64,000 bases of DNA from Riemerella anatipestifer ATCC 11845 = DSM 15868 (GTDB lineage: Bacteria > Bacteroidota > Bacteroidia > Flavobacteriales > Weeksellaceae), in contig NC_017045.1 in assembly GCF_000252855.1 (NCBI RefSeq), positions 1,860,001 through 1,924,000 of the forward strand, written 5' to 3'. This document shows positions 1 to 8,901 of the stretch, piece by piece (within the stretch, counting starts at the first letter, position 1; the number at the start of each line of letters is the position of its first letter). A program made the translations under genes and the position numbers. The notes below the pieces were generated by a model, which was not told where the DNA came from, searched no databases, and was given only the letters and a program-made list of their open reading frames with translations.

Positions 1-751
1 GTTTATGACTGGCTTTAAAACCACTGACTTTTTTCAGCATCCAGTAGGCATCGCGTTTATCCAAAAATAGATTAGTGAAAAACAATAGCCCTGATTCTGT
101 AAAAAAGCCGTCTTTTTCGAAGCGGTAGCGGTTGAAGTCAGGGTTGTCTTGCTTGTTTTTACCTTTTCTGTTTAGATGGGCAAAGTCCCGAGTGAGGTTG
201 ACGGTAAAGTGGGCTTTGTAGTCCTCTTTTACCATTCGTAAAGAAGCATCAAAGGCTTTGTAAAGATGTTTAAAAATATCTTTTTCTGCATCGGGTTTTT
301 TGTGTTTGTAGTGGCTATAGTAGTTCCTAAGACTGTGGAGTTGATTTACAAGGATTTCCAACGCCTCAATCAATTTGCTTGGATTAAGAGCCTCGGCTTG
401 AGATTGGGCTTCGCTTTCTTTCTCTTTCTGCTGCTCTTTTTGGTGCCCCTTCTTTTTTCCCTCTTTTTTAGGAGGGTGGTAGCACATTGCCGTCAGGAAC
501 GGGAAGTGTTTTAGGATAAGTTCCGTTAGTTGGCTCTTTTTGAGTAAATCGTGGTCGTTGTTGAGTATGTTATTCCATGTCTCACAGACAACATCTACGA
601 TTTTGTCATCATTTGAAGGGGTCTTAAGCCCCAACTGTTCGTTGATATGGCAGATGGTGATAAAAGCATTATGCCTTGCAATGTTAAGGAAGGCTCCCCA
701 AAAGAACTTGTGTTTCAGTGTGTAAACATTCGGTAGTAAAGGTTTTTCCAT
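1..751 (-). CDS. cas13b: Type VI-B CRISPR effector Cas13b, N-terminal 250 residues (gene runs off left edge)
   Basis: The minus-strand frame from an ATG at 749-751 stays open to base 1, giving 250 residues with no stop, so the gene is cut by the window edge. The protein begins MEKPLLPNVYTLKHKFF. At residues 142-147 it has R-N-Y-Y-S-H, the R-x4-H HEPN ribonuclease motif in its RNxxxH form. Before it lies a Lys/Glu/Gln-rich charged stretch (about residues 95-120). I recognise this as the N-terminus of Riemerella Cas13b; family members are about 1,100 residues, with a second HEPN domain near the C-terminus that would lie outside the window. Cas13b binds a crRNA and cleaves target RNA, then nearby RNA, using the two HEPN sites together. 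It also processes its own crRNA, and VI-B loci lack cas1/cas2. No CRISPR array or csx27/csx28 lies between it and glk; the array would be expected beyond the left edge. I found no consensus promoter upstream. Confidence 0.93.
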   Translation of the reverse strand, partial: MEKPLLPNVYTLKHKFFWGAFLNIARHNAFITICHINEQLGLKTPSNDDKIVDVVCETWNNILNNDHDLLKKSQLTELILKHFPFLTAMCYHPPKKEGKKKGHQKEQQKEKESEAQSQAEALNPSKLIEALEILVNQLHSLRNYYSHYKHKKPDAEKDIFKHLYKAFDASLRMVKEDYKAHFTVNLTRDFAHLNRKGKNKQDNPDFNRYRFEKDGFFTESGLLFFTNLFLDKRDAYWMLKKVSGFKASHK

Positions 752-828
752 AGTTATCTATTTAGTTGCCTAAAGTTAATTATTTTTTCAAAACTTCTAT
801 TGTGATTAATATATCTCATCGCCAAAAC

Positions 829-862
829 ATAAAAGCACAAAACGAAAGTTCTGTGCTTTTAT
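829..862 (-). terminator. Stem-loop terminator between glk and cas13b
   Basis: Perfect 11-bp inverted repeat (829-839 with 852-862) and a 12-nt loop, 21 bases past the glk stop on the minus strand. It ends in an AT-rich run. It probably ends glk transcription and insulates cas13b, which reads in the same direction. Confidence 0.6.
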
Positions 863-882
863 ATTACTTGATGTTATTTATT

Positions 883-1932
883 CTAGTGTTTTCCAAAAGC
901 ACCGTAGTAAGCCGCTCCTGTAAGAATGGCGTTCTCATTCTTTAGAAGATAGATAGGGGTACTTTTTAAGATGTTTTCCATTTTGTCGCTAATCACAAAA
1001 GTTTGGTAGAAACTTGGCATTTTGAGTAGTGCTTCTATCTTTACCGCAAGGCTTCCTGCTAAAATAAGCCCTCCTGTTGCTTTTAGTTTTAGAACGAGGT
1101 TACTCGCTTCTCTAGCAATGAAATCAACATACGCCTCTACGGTTAAAGCACAAGCTCTGTTTTCGCCATTGAGTGCCGCATCTATGATGACTTCGTGGCA
1201 GTCCCCTTTCTCTAGTTTTTGTGTAAGCCATTCTGGTTCTTCTTGTCGTCTCATATCTCTTACAAAACGATACACATTGAATAATCCCTCATGAGATAAC
1301 ACTGACTCCCAACTTACGATGCCGTGTATCGCCTTTAAAAAACGATAAAGCTCTAGTTCGTCTTCTGCTCTAGGAGAAAATTCGGAGTGCCCACCTTCGG
1401 TTGCAAAAGGGCGTAAACATTCTCCGTCCCAGAACATACCTGCTTCGCCTAAACCTCTCCCAGGAGCTAAAATAGCTACATTACCTTTAGTAGTGCTGCT
1501 GTTCTTGTGTAGGGTGCAGAAGTCTTTATCTTCCGTACCTTTAAGTCCGTAGGCCATTGCTTCTAAGTCGTTGATAAGCGTAATGTGTTCTACTTCGGTT
1601 CTACTTCTAATGAGTTCTATATCTAAATCAAAAGGAAGGTTTTCGGTAGTGCATTTGCCATTTAAAACAGGACCTGGTACTGCTATAGAAATTCTAGAGG
1701 GTTTGCTTAAACCATACTCTTCTAAGAAAAGGTTTAGAATATCACTAAAAAGCCCAAAATCTTGGGTATTGTACTCTTTTTTAGCTTTTAATTCTAATTT
1801 TCCGTTCTCAGAAACATAGTAGCCTAAGGTAGTGTCCTTCTGTTTTACATCGGTCGCAACGAGGCTTATGTTTTGGTTTTCAGTTGATTTTTCTCCAGGT
1901 AAATGGAGCGGGAATTTATTTTGAAAAGGCAT
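883..1932 (-). CDS. glk: Glucokinase family protein with an altered phosphate-binding loop
   Basis: This 349-residue protein resembles bacterial glucokinases of the Glk family (ATP-dependent phosphorylation of glucose to glucose 6-phosphate in the cytosol). Visible Glk features are the catalytic-type N-D in INDLEAMAYGL (about residues 120-130), a glycine-rich APGRGLGEAG loop (about 157-166) and the sugar-binding TEGGHSEFSPR segment (about 179-189). The N-terminal phosphate loop, normally DxGGTxxxLG, reads D-V-K-Q-K-D-T-T-L-G here, so the Gly-Gly pair is missing. A TANNTTTG -7 box (TATATTTG, complement of 1958-1965) lies just upstream. The gene is divergent from alaS and followed by a terminator. 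The family call is good; kinase activity is less sure because of the altered loop. Confidence 0.8.
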   Translation of the reverse strand: MPFQNKFPLHLPGEKSTENQNISLVATDVKQKDTTLGYYVSENGKLELKAKKEYNTQDFGLFSDILNLFLEEYGLSKPSRISIAVPGPVLNGKCTTENLPFDLDIELIRSRTEVEHITLINDLEAMAYGLKGTEDKDFCTLHKNSSTTKGNVAILAPGRGLGEAGMFWDGECLRPFATEGGHSEFSPRAEDELELYRFLKAIHGIVSWESVLSHEGLFNVYRFVRDMRRQEEPEWLTQKLEKGDCHEVIIDAALNGENRACALTVEAYVDFIAREASNLVLKLKATGGLILAGSLAVKIEALLKMPSFYQTFVISDKMENILKSTPIYLLKNENAILTGAAYYGAFGKH

Positions 1933-1957
1933 ATCTAATATGTTTTAAGTGAGGTTT

Positions 1958-1965
1958 CAAATATA
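1958..1965 (-). promoter_or_regulatory. Candidate glk -7 element (TATATTTG)
   Basis: The minus strand reads TATATTTG, an exact TANNTTTG Bacteroidetes -7 box, 25 bases before the glk start. No good TTTG -33 partner is present at the usual distance. Confidence 0.4.
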
Positions 1966-2059
1966 ACAGAATATTTTGTTTTATGAAAATAAAAGTAAGA
2001 GGACTAATTTTCAGTATTGTAAGTTGGTGCTAATAGCACTGTTTTATATGATTTTTGTG

Positions 2060-2067
2060 TAAATTTG
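2060..2067 (+). promoter_or_regulatory. Candidate alaS -7 element (TAAATTTG)
   Basis: TAAATTTG fits TANNTTTG and lies 30 bases before the alaS ATG. The -33 position is degenerate (CTG at 2039-2041, 18 nt upstream). Confidence 0.4.
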
Positions 2068-2097
2068 CCAACGATTGTAATTTAGATAGTATATATA

Positions 2098-4701
2098 ATG
2101 ACTTCACAGCAGATAAGACAGGCTTTTTTAGATTTTTTTAAAAGTAAAGAACACCTTATAGTGCCTTCCGCACCAATAGTATTGAAAGACGACCCTACAC
2201 TGATGTTTTCTAATTCTGGAATGACGCAGTTTAAGGATTATTTTTTAGGCTACAAAACACCTAAAGCTCCTAGAATTGCAGATACACAAAAATGTTTGCG
2301 TGTGTCTGGGAAGCATAACGACTTAGACGATGTGGGGAGAGATACCTACCACCACACAATGTTTGAAATGCTAGGCAACTGGTCTTTTGGAAACTACTTT
2401 AAAAAAGAGGCAATTGTTTTTGCGTGGGAGCTACTTACGGAGGTTTATAAAATCCCAAAGGAAAACTTATATGTTACCATTTTTGAAGGTGATGCTACCG
2501 AAAATCTAGAGAGAGACCAAGAGGCGTACAACTGCTGGAAGTCTTACATTGCTGAAGATAGAATTCTTAACGGAAATAAAAAGGATAACTTTTGGGAAAT
2601 GGGCGAATCTGGACCTTGTGGACCTTGCTCGGAAATTCATATTGATTTAAGAAGCGAGGAAGAAAAGTCCAAAGTTTCAGGTAAAGATTTGGTGAACCAA
2701 GACCATCCGCAGGTTGTAGAAGTATGGAACCTCGTATTTATGGAGTTTAACCGCAAAGCTGATGGTAGCTTAGAGAAACTTCCTGCTCAACATGTAGATA
2801 CAGGTATGGGCTTCGAAAGGTTATGTATGGCACTACAAGGTAAAACTTCTAATTATGATACTGATGTCTTCACGCCTTTAATTGCTAAAGTAGAGCAACT
2901 TTCTCAAAAAAAGTACGAAGGCTTATTAGACAATGAGAAAGATATTGCAATAAGAGTGGTAGTGGACCATATCCGTGCGGTATCTTTTGCTATTGCTGAC
3001 GGTCAGTTGCCGTCTAATACGGGGGCAGGCTATGTTATCAGAAGAATTTTACGCCGTGCCATTTCTTACTCGTACCGTTTCTTAGATATGAAAGAGGTGT
3101 TCTTGTACGAACTTGTGGCAGTGCTTAAAAATCAAATGGGAGCATTTTTCCCAGAGATAGAAAAGCAAGAGAAACTGGTTACAGAAGTGATTAAGGAGGA
3201 GGAAAACTCATTCCTTAAAACCATAGAACACGGCTTAGTAAGGTTAGAAAATATTATTCAAGAAACGCTTAAAAAGGGTGAAAAGACTTTACCTGGAGCA
3301 GAAGTTTTTGAGCTGTATGATACTTATGGTTTCCCTGCGGATTTGTCTAGAATTATAGCAGAGGAAAAAGGACTTACCGTAGATGAAAAGGGCTTTGATG
3401 AGGAAATGGAGAAACAAAAGCAGCGTTCTAAAAAGTCTTCGGCTCAGAAAGTGTACGATTGGGTTACTTTAAAAGATGAAACGGAGTCTTTTGTAGGTTA
3501 TGACCAGTTAGAACATAAGGTGTTCATCACGAGGTACCGAAAACTGGAAAATAAAGACGGTGTATTCTACCAAGTGGTGTTTAACCAAACACCGTTCTAT
3601 GCAGAAGGTGGGGGACAAGTAGGAGATAAAGGTTATATAGAAAGTGAGGAAGGTCAGTTTGAAGTATTAGACACCAAAAAGGAGAATAACCTTAATATTT
3701 CCCTTATTAAAGATTTGCCACAAGCACCAGAGAAAGAGTTTACAGCGGTTGTGGATAGCAGATTGCGTAGAAATACACAAGCTAACCACTCTGCTACACA
3801 CCTTTTACACGAGGCTCTTAGAGAAGTTCTAGGAACTCATGTGGAGCAGAAAGGTTCTTTTGTGGGAGCAGATTATTTGAGATTTGATTTTTCTCACTTC
3901 AGTAAAATGTCCGATGAGGAGATTGCTTTAGTGGAAGAAAAAGTAAACGCTAAAATTAAAGAGAATATTAGCTTACAAGAGTACAGAAATATCCCAATAC
4001 AGGAAGCTCTAGACAAAGGAGCAATGGCTCTTTTTGGAGAGAAATATGGAGATAATGTCAGAATGATTCAGTTTGGAAGTTCTAAAGAATTGTGTGGTGG
4101 TACTCACGCTAAATCTACAAGTGAGATAGGTTTGTTCAAAATTGTTTCCGAAAGTTCTACTGCGGCAGGTATTCGTAGGATAGAGGCTATCTCTTCCGAA
4201 AAAGCAAATGCCTATTTTAAAGAGTTGGAGGAGCAAATGACTCAACTGTCTCTTGCATTAAAAACTAAAGATGTTCAGAAATCAGTAGAAAAGTTGTTGG
4301 AGGAAAATCAGAAGTTGAAATCAGAATTAGAAGCTATCAAAAAAGAGTTAGCTAAAAATGAAACGGCAGATTGGAAAAATCAGTTTGTTTCTAAAGAGGG
4401 TAAGAATCTATTAGTGAAAATGACTTCTCTAGATGCAGCATCAGTTAAAGATATTGTATTTCAGCTTAAAAAAGAGGTGCCTACTTCAGTAATAGTTATC
4501 CTTTCTGATGCTAACGATAAGCCGATGATAAGCGTGGGTGTTTCTGACGATTTAGGTGATAGCTATAATGCAGGAGTTATAGTGAAAGAGTTGGCTAAAG
4601 AGATACAAGGTGGTGGCGGTGGTAACCCAGGATTTGCCACAGCAGGTGGTAAAAACCTAGAAGGTTTACCAAAGGCCTACGAAAAAGCTCAAAGTTTATA
4701 A
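2098..4701 (+). CDS. alaS: Alanine--tRNA ligase
   Basis: Class II synthetase of 867 residues, the usual AlaRS length; it charges tRNA-Ala in the cytosol. The N-terminal catalytic core is clear ([34 protein letters not shown], and [19 protein letters not shown]). The editing domain has the zinc-binding HSATHLLH motif (about residues 563-570) and CGGTH (about 664-668). The C-terminal DHHA1 part ends with a glycine-rich [14 protein letters not shown] segment, which binds the tRNA elbow in this family. The start is supported by the -7 box 30 bases upstream. A strong terminator follows directly, so the gene is monocistronic. Confidence 0.98.
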   Translation: MTSQQIRQAFLDFFKSKEHLIVPSAPIVLKDDPTLMFSNSGMTQFKDYFLGYKTPKAPRIADTQKCLRVSGKHNDLDDVGRDTYHHTMFEMLGNWSFGNYFKKEAIVFAWELLTEVYKIPKENLYVTIFEGDATENLERDQEAYNCWKSYIAEDRILNGNKKDNFWEMGESGPCGPCSEIHIDLRSEEEKSKVSGKDLVNQDHPQVVEVWNLVFMEFNRKADGSLEKLPAQHVDTGMGFERLCMALQGKTSNYDTDVFTPLIAKVEQLSQKKYEGLLDNEKDIAIRVVVDHIRAVSFAIADGQLPSNTGAGYVIRRILRRAISYSYRFLDMKEVFLYELVAVLKNQMGAFFPEIEKQEKLVTEVIKEEENSFLKTIEHGLVRLENIIQETLKKGEKTLPGAEVFELYDTYGFPADLSRIIAEEKGLTVDEKGFDEEMEKQKQRSKKSSAQKVYDWVTLKDETESFVGYDQLEHKVFITRYRKLENKDGVFYQVVFNQTPFYAEGGGQVGDKGYIESEEGQFEVLDTKKENNLNISLIKDLPQAPEKEFTAVVDSRLRRNTQANHSATHLLHEALREVLGTHVEQKGSFVGADYLRFDFSHFSKMSDEEIALVEEKVNAKIKENISLQEYRNIPIQEALDKGAMALFGEKYGDNVRMIQFGSSKELCGGTHAKSTSEIGLFKIVSESSTAAGIRRIEAISSEKANAYFKELEEQMTQLSLALKTKDVQKSVEKLLEENQKLKSELEAIKKELAKNETADWKNQFVSKEGKNLLVKMTSLDAASVKDIVFQLKKEVPTSVIVILSDANDKPMISVGVSDDLGDSYNAGVIVKELAKEIQGGGGGNPGFATAGGKNLEGLPKAYEKAQSL

Positions 4702-4706
4702 AAAAC

Positions 4707-4740
4707 AAAAAGGATTGTTCTCTAAGAACAATCCTTTTTT
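4707..4740 (+). terminator. Rho-independent terminator of alaS
   Basis: 15-bp stem (4707-4721 with 4725-4739), 3-nt loop and T run, six bases after the alaS stop. Confidence 0.85.
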
Positions 4741-4752
4741 AATTATAGGTAT

Positions 4753-4787
4753 AAAAAAACAGCTAATTAGTTTTAGCTGTTTTTTTG
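4753..4787 (-). terminator. Stem-loop terminator of the SurA-like gene (bidirectional)
   Basis: AAAAAAACAGCT pairs with AGCTGTTTTTTT across a 10-nt loop. It lies 10 bases beyond the stop of the minus-strand PPIase gene and has T runs on both strands. Confidence 0.7.
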
Positions 4788-4796
4788 TGTTTTATC

Positions 4797-6164
4797 TTAT
4801 TTGGTAAGAGCTTGTTTGTTCCAATCTACATCAAATTGGCAAGATTTGTAACGCCCATCAATAGATATGAAAGTATCTGGTAGTTTTTCAACAATCCATT
4901 TCTCCATAACTTTACCCTTTTTTTGTTCTAAGGCGTAGTTTTTAATTCTCTCGTAGTCAGAAGTTAAGTCAAGTGAGTGTGCAGGGATTTCCTCTAAAAC
5001 TTTAACGATGCTTACCACTTTTTTATCTCTATCTGCTACATCTTCAAACGCCTCTGTAATATCTCCTACCTTTAATCCCACAATCTGGTAGCTGTAATTT
5101 GCAGGAAGGTGCAGTTTTTCTAGTCTGTCAGAACCTCCAGGTGTAGAAATAACTCCAGCGTTAAATTTGGTAGCTTTGTCATCAGAGTATTTGTAAGCCG
5201 CTTCTTTAAAGGTAATTTTACCGTCTTCTATTTGCTTTCTTATTTCATTTAGTTCTTTCTTAGCTGCAGCTATTTCTTCCGTGTTAGGTTCTGCTTTTAG
5301 TAGTATATGTCTAGCATCATAGAATTTACCACTTTTCTTAATAAGCTGTATAAGGTGATACCCAAACTCAGACTCTATAGGTTTAGAAAGTTCGCCTTCT
5401 TGTAAATTGAGAGCAGCGGCTTCAAAAGCTTTTACCATAGCTCCCTTTGCGATGTTTTTGTATAGACCTCCAGTAGCAGCAGACCCTGGGTCTTCGGAAT
5501 ATATCCTTGCCATTTTTTCAAAACTTTCACCGCCTTCTATATCTTTCTTGATTTGGTTAAGTTTATCAATTAATTTTTGCTGATGCTCCTTTGTTAATTT
5601 AGGATAAAGTGTAATCTTTGCTAACGAAATTTCGTCTTTCACCATAGGAAGTTGCCCTTTATAGATGTTGTAGAAGTCGGTAACTTCGTTTGGTGTGATG
5701 TTAACACCGCTAGTAATTCTTTGATATTTAGCTTGTCCGTAATATTGGTCAGTATCAATTTGCTCTATTGCAGACTTCATCTCAAATGAATTTCTGAATT
5801 TGTAAGCTGCTAGAAGCTCCTTTTCTGACGGGAATTGTGCTAAAAGTTCGTTATACTTGGCTTCTGCCTGTTGCTTAATAGCTTCAGAGTGATTTTCTAT
5901 TAAGGTGTCTTTCTTTGCTTCGTAGATGAGTAACTTATTGCTTAATACTTTTTCCAAGAACTCACATCTATTAGCCGTTTGTGCCCCTTGCTGACGAGCA
6001 TAATTCTCTTGCTGTTCTATATCTGATTCTAAAACTATTTCGTTGCCTACTACTGCGGCTATCCCGTCCACTAAGTCCCCAGGTTTAAGCTGTGCATGAG
6101 CGTTAAACGAAAGTAATGTGATAAAAAAACTCAGTAGGAAGGTAATTTTATGTTTATAGTTCAT
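4797..6164 (-). CDS. surA: SurA-like periplasmic peptidylprolyl isomerase/chaperone
   Basis: 455 residues with a cleavable signal peptide (hydrophobic stretch ending in NAHAQ, about residues 8-25). It then has a SurA-type N-terminal chaperone segment starting VDGIAAVVGNEIVLESDIE. Two parvulin (PpiC) rotamase domains follow, at about residues 175-275 (containing YSEDPGSAATGG and FGYHLIQ) and 280-385 (containing ARHILLK and YSDD). In this family the protein binds unfolded outer-membrane proteins in the periplasm and escorts them to the BAM complex. A TATTTTTG -7 box (complement of 6192-6199) lies upstream. The C-terminus (RYKSCQFDVDWNKQALTK) lies outside recognised domains. Confidence 0.9.
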   Translation of the reverse strand: MNYKHKITFLLSFFITLLSFNAHAQLKPGDLVDGIAAVVGNEIVLESDIEQQENYARQQGAQTANRCEFLEKVLSNKLLIYEAKKDTLIENHSEAIKQQAEAKYNELLAQFPSEKELLAAYKFRNSFEMKSAIEQIDTDQYYGQAKYQRITSGVNITPNEVTDFYNIYKGQLPMVKDEISLAKITLYPKLTKEHQQKLIDKLNQIKKDIEGGESFEKMARIYSEDPGSAATGGLYKNIAKGAMVKAFEAAALNLQEGELSKPIESEFGYHLIQLIKKSGKFYDARHILLKAEPNTEEIAAAKKELNEIRKQIEDGKITFKEAAYKYSDDKATKFNAGVISTPGGSDRLEKLHLPANYSYQIVGLKVGDITEAFEDVADRDKKVVSIVKVLEEIPAHSLDLTSDYERIKNYALEQKKGKVMEKWIVEKLPDTFISIDGRYKSCQFDVDWNKQALTK

Positions 6165-6260
6165 ATTTAATTAAATTTAAAACCTAAGTTGCAAAAATAG
6201 AATTATTAAACAATAACTCTTAATATTTTATTATAATTATTTCTTAAAATTTGTAGCTGT

Positions 6261-7181
6261 TTAAAGTTTTACTTCAAAGGCAGTTAACTTTTTAAATTCT
6301 TGTATTCTTTCTTTAAGCATAGTTTCTGATATATTGGCAAGTCTTTCTGTACCGAATTTTTCTACCGTAAAAGAAGCAATAGCAGAACCCATCATTAGAG
6401 CGGTTTTCATATTTTCAAAGCTATAATCTTGGGTTTTAGCAAGATATGCGGCAAATCCTCCAGCAAAAGAGTCTCCCGCACCTGTAGGGTCAAACACATC
6501 TTCTAAAGGTAAAGCAGGAATTGCAAAGATTTGATTTTTATCAAAGAGTAAAGCTCCGTGTTCTCCTTTTTTAATGATAACGAAATTAGGTCCCATCTTT
6601 CGGATTTTCTGAGCGGCTTTTACTAAAGAATATTCTCCAGAAAGTTGTCTAGCCTCTTCGTCGTTAATGCAAATGATGTCTATTTTAGAAATAATGTCTA
6701 ATAATAAATCCCAAGTATGCTTCATCCAAAAGTTCATAGTGTCTAGGATAACGAGCTTGGGGCGGTTTTTCATTTTGTTAAGAACCGACATTTGTACCGC
6801 AGGGTGCAGGTTTCCTAATAGTAAAACCTCTGCCTCTTGAGCTTTTTCTGGGATTTTAGGGTCAAAGTTTTCAAGAACATTCAGTTCTGTAGATACGGTA
6901 TCTCTAACATTTAAGTCGCTATGATATTTCCCTGACCAAAAGAAGGTTTTTCCGTTAGGGATAATTTCTATTCCATCAATATTGATGTTTTTACGCAGCA
7001 TCATATCTAATTCTTCTTGAGGGAAATCTCCTCCTACCACAGAAACCAGCCCTACACTAGCCTCCATTACAGAAGCGGCTAATCCTATATAAGTGGCAGC
7101 ACCACCTAGTGTTTTGTCGGTTTTTCCAAAAGGGGTTTCTATGGCATCAAAAGCAACAGTTCCTACAGCTAAAAGTTTCAT
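6261..7181 (-). CDS. PfkB-family carbohydrate/nucleoside kinase
   Basis: 306-residue ribokinase/PfkB-fold kinase. The N-terminal GGAATYIGLAAS segment (about residues 26-37) matches the PfkB substrate-side glycine motif. The C-terminal signature DPTGAGDSFAGGF (about 231-243) contains the catalytic Asp (GAGD) and anion hole. It transfers phosphate from ATP to a sugar or nucleoside; the substrate cannot be read from sequence. It follows gldD by 25 bp on the same strand, so mutY, gldD and this gene probably form one transcription unit. Confidence 0.88.
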   Translation of the reverse strand: MKLLAVGTVAFDAIETPFGKTDKTLGGAATYIGLAASVMEASVGLVSVVGGDFPQEELDMMLRKNINIDGIEIIPNGKTFFWSGKYHSDLNVRDTVSTELNVLENFDPKIPEKAQEAEVLLLGNLHPAVQMSVLNKMKNRPKLVILDTMNFWMKHTWDLLLDIISKIDIICINDEEARQLSGEYSLVKAAQKIRKMGPNFVIIKKGEHGALLFDKNQIFAIPALPLEDVFDPTGAGDSFAGGFAAYLAKTQDYSFENMKTALMMGSAIASFTVEKFGTERLANISETMLKERIQEFKKLTAFEVKL

Positions 7182-7206
7182 TGTTTTTCTGTTTGAATTT
7201 TTATAA

Positions 7207-7770
7207 TTATTTCTTCCACTGGAAGGTTTCTATTAAGTGGAGTATATCTGTTTTTATGTATTCTACCGCAGGGGCAAGAGAATCTGGTTTGGGGCGAGAG
7301 TTAAAATATAAATTCCCTGTTATAAAATGGTGAGTGCTATCTGTGATAAAAAACTGAATGTTAGATGCAGACTCGCCCTTTAGTTCGTAAAAGTTGCCAA
7401 AAACTCTTTTTTCAGGATAGCTAAAAGATTTGGTTTCTATGGCACTGGCCTTTATAGTGTGTTCGTAAACCATTTTTTCAGCCTCTTTTACATGTAACTG
7501 AAAGTCGTTTTTTATAGGGAAGTAGGTTAAAAACACATTAGCTTTCATTTTAGGATAGCTGAGGTTAAACCAACATTCTCTCTGTTTAGCTGGTGTTACT
7601 TTAGCAAAATCTGAGAACTCAAAAGTATAATTACAAGTATTGTTAAAGGGTTGATAATGTGCTTTGGGATACTCTAAGCGGAGCTCTCCTTTAGGTTTGG
7701 GTAAGGTTTCTCCTTTACATCCGATGAGAGTAAAGACCAAGATAATGGAAAGTGTGATAACTTTAAACAT
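7207..7770 (-). CDS. gldD: Gliding motility lipoprotein GldD
   Basis: 187 residues starting MFKVITLSIILVFTLIGCK, a lipoprotein signal with lipobox L-I-G-C (Cys17). A start 27 bases upstream is possible but would put residues before the signal peptide. The mature protein has the GldD hallmark PKPKGELRLEYPKAHY and Cys-containing CNYTFEFSDF and ECWFNLSYP segments. GldD is required for gliding and T9SS function in Flavobacterium, where the gene order is mutY-ssb-gldE-gldD; here mutY is directly upstream and gldE/ssb are absent. A TATTTTTG -7-like box (complement of 7775-7782) ends 5 bases before the ATG, which could give a leaderless transcript. Confidence 0.9.
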   Translation of the reverse strand: MFKVITLSIILVFTLIGCKGETLPKPKGELRLEYPKAHYQPFNNTCNYTFEFSDFAKVTPAKQRECWFNLSYPKMKANVFLTYFPIKNDFQLHVKEAEKMVYEHTIKASAIETKSFSYPEKRVFGNFYELKGESASNIQFFITDSTHHFITGNLYFNSRPKPDSLAPAVEYIKTDILHLIETFQWKK

Positions 7771-7814
7771 TGTGCAAAAATAAAAAATACTTACCAATTA
7801 AGGTGGTAAAAATG

Positions 7815-8819
7815 CTATTTGTTGAAAGTTTTATCAATGTAGTTTTCTAAAGGTTTCGGAAACGATTTTTGCTGCGAACTTTCATAATCCACAAAATTGA
7901 AGTTATTATGGTCGTGAGCAAATTGTTCTAATAGCTTAACACTAGGTAAGGTAACAGTAACAAGCTCTATTTCTAAATTTTTGTGTGTGAGTTTGTGTTT
8001 AACTGTATTATGGTTGGAGATGTACTCTTTTAAATGTTCAGGTAAAAATTCTGGAAAATCATAAAGGTTTTTCCAGATAGAAGAACGGTCTCGTTTCTTT
8101 ACGACAAAAAAATCATTGTGATGGATAAAGTAGTATTTTAGTTTTAGGTCTTCGGTTTTTACCTTTTTTATTTTAACAGGGAATTTATCTATTGTCCCTG
8201 TATTAAAAGCGATACAATCTTTATTTAAAGGACAAAATCCGCACGAGGGTTGTTTAGGTTTGCAAATGCCAGAGCCTAAGTCCATAATTGCTTGGTTGAA
8301 ATCCCCAGGGTTATCTTTAGGGATGAAGTCTTTGGTAAGTTCCGAAAAATAATCAAACGCATTAGATTTTGAAATGTCAAAATCATCGGCAAAAAATCTA
8401 GAAAAAACACGGTAAAAATTACCATCTATGGCAGGGTAGGGCAACTGATATGATATACTGCAAATAGCAGCGGCGGTATATTTTCCTATACCTTTTAGTT
8501 TTAGAATGTCTTTGTGATTGGTAGGGAATGTTCCTCCAAAATCTTGCATAATTTGTCTAGCAGCATATTGTAGATTGATGGCTCTAGAGTAGTAGCCTAA
8601 ACCTTTCCAGTAGAGGAGTACCTCGTCTGTATCTGCTTCTGCTAAAGATTTTACATCAGGAAATCTGGCTATAAAATTAAGGTAATGCTGAAGCCCTTGC
8701 TGTACTTGGGTTTGTTGTAAAATAATCTCACAAATCCAAATATTATAAGGATTTTTAGTAGCTCTCCAAGGTAGGTCTCTAGCGTTTTGCTTGTACCATT
8801 GGAGTATTCTAAAGCCAAT
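7815..8819 (-). CDS. mutY: A/G-specific adenine DNA glycosylase
   Basis: MutY removes adenine mispaired with 8-oxoguanine. It shows RDLPWR (start of the catalytic domain), ILQQTQVQQ, the helix-hairpin-helix LKGIGKYTAAAICS with catalytic Asp in PAIDGN, and the 4Fe-4S cluster Cys set (CKPKQPSCGFCPLNKDC). A C-terminal NUDIX-like half recognises 8-oxoG. The frame is open to an ATG at 8963, but that extension is antisense to the HU start and promoter and looks unlike MutY, so I place the start near 8819 (an ATT codon just before GFRILQWYKQNARDLPWR). The exact start is uncertain. gldD follows by 44 bp. Confidence 0.92.
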   Translation of the reverse strand: MGFRILQWYKQNARDLPWRATKNPYNIWICEIILQQTQVQQGLQHYLNFIARFPDVKSLAEADTDEVLLYWKGLGYYSRAINLQYAARQIMQDFGGTFPTNHKDILKLKGIGKYTAAAICSISYQLPYPAIDGNFYRVFSRFFADDFDISKSNAFDYFSELTKDFIPKDNPGDFNQAIMDLGSGICKPKQPSCGFCPLNKDCIAFNTGTIDKFPVKIKKVKTEDLKLKYYFIHHNDFFVVKKRDRSSIWKNLYDFPEFLPEHLKEYISNHNTVKHKLTHKNLEIELVTVTLPSVKLLEQFAHDHNNFNFVDYESSQQKSFPKPLENYIDKTFNK

Positions 8820-8841
8820 GTTTAGAAAATCAGGGTTTTGT

Positions 8842-8873
8842 TTGTTTGTTTTCAAAAATAAGTTATATATTTG
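8842..8873 (+). promoter_or_regulatory. Consensus Bacteroidetes promoter of the HU gene
   Basis: TTG (8842-8844), 21 nt, then TATATTTG (8866-8873), an exact TANNTTTG -7 box. It lies 28 bases before the HU start and supports the choice of the internal ATG at 8902. Confidence 0.8.
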
Positions 8874-8901
8874 CACACCAAAAATAAAAACAAAAAAGGA
8901 A

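Noticed and set aside
266-725. Plus-strand frames at 266-514 and 540-725
   Set aside because: They are antisense to the well-supported Cas13b reading frame.
1-882. CRISPR array within the window next to cas13b
   Set aside because: No regularly spaced repeat is present; VI-B arrays usually lie downstream of cas13b, outside the left edge.
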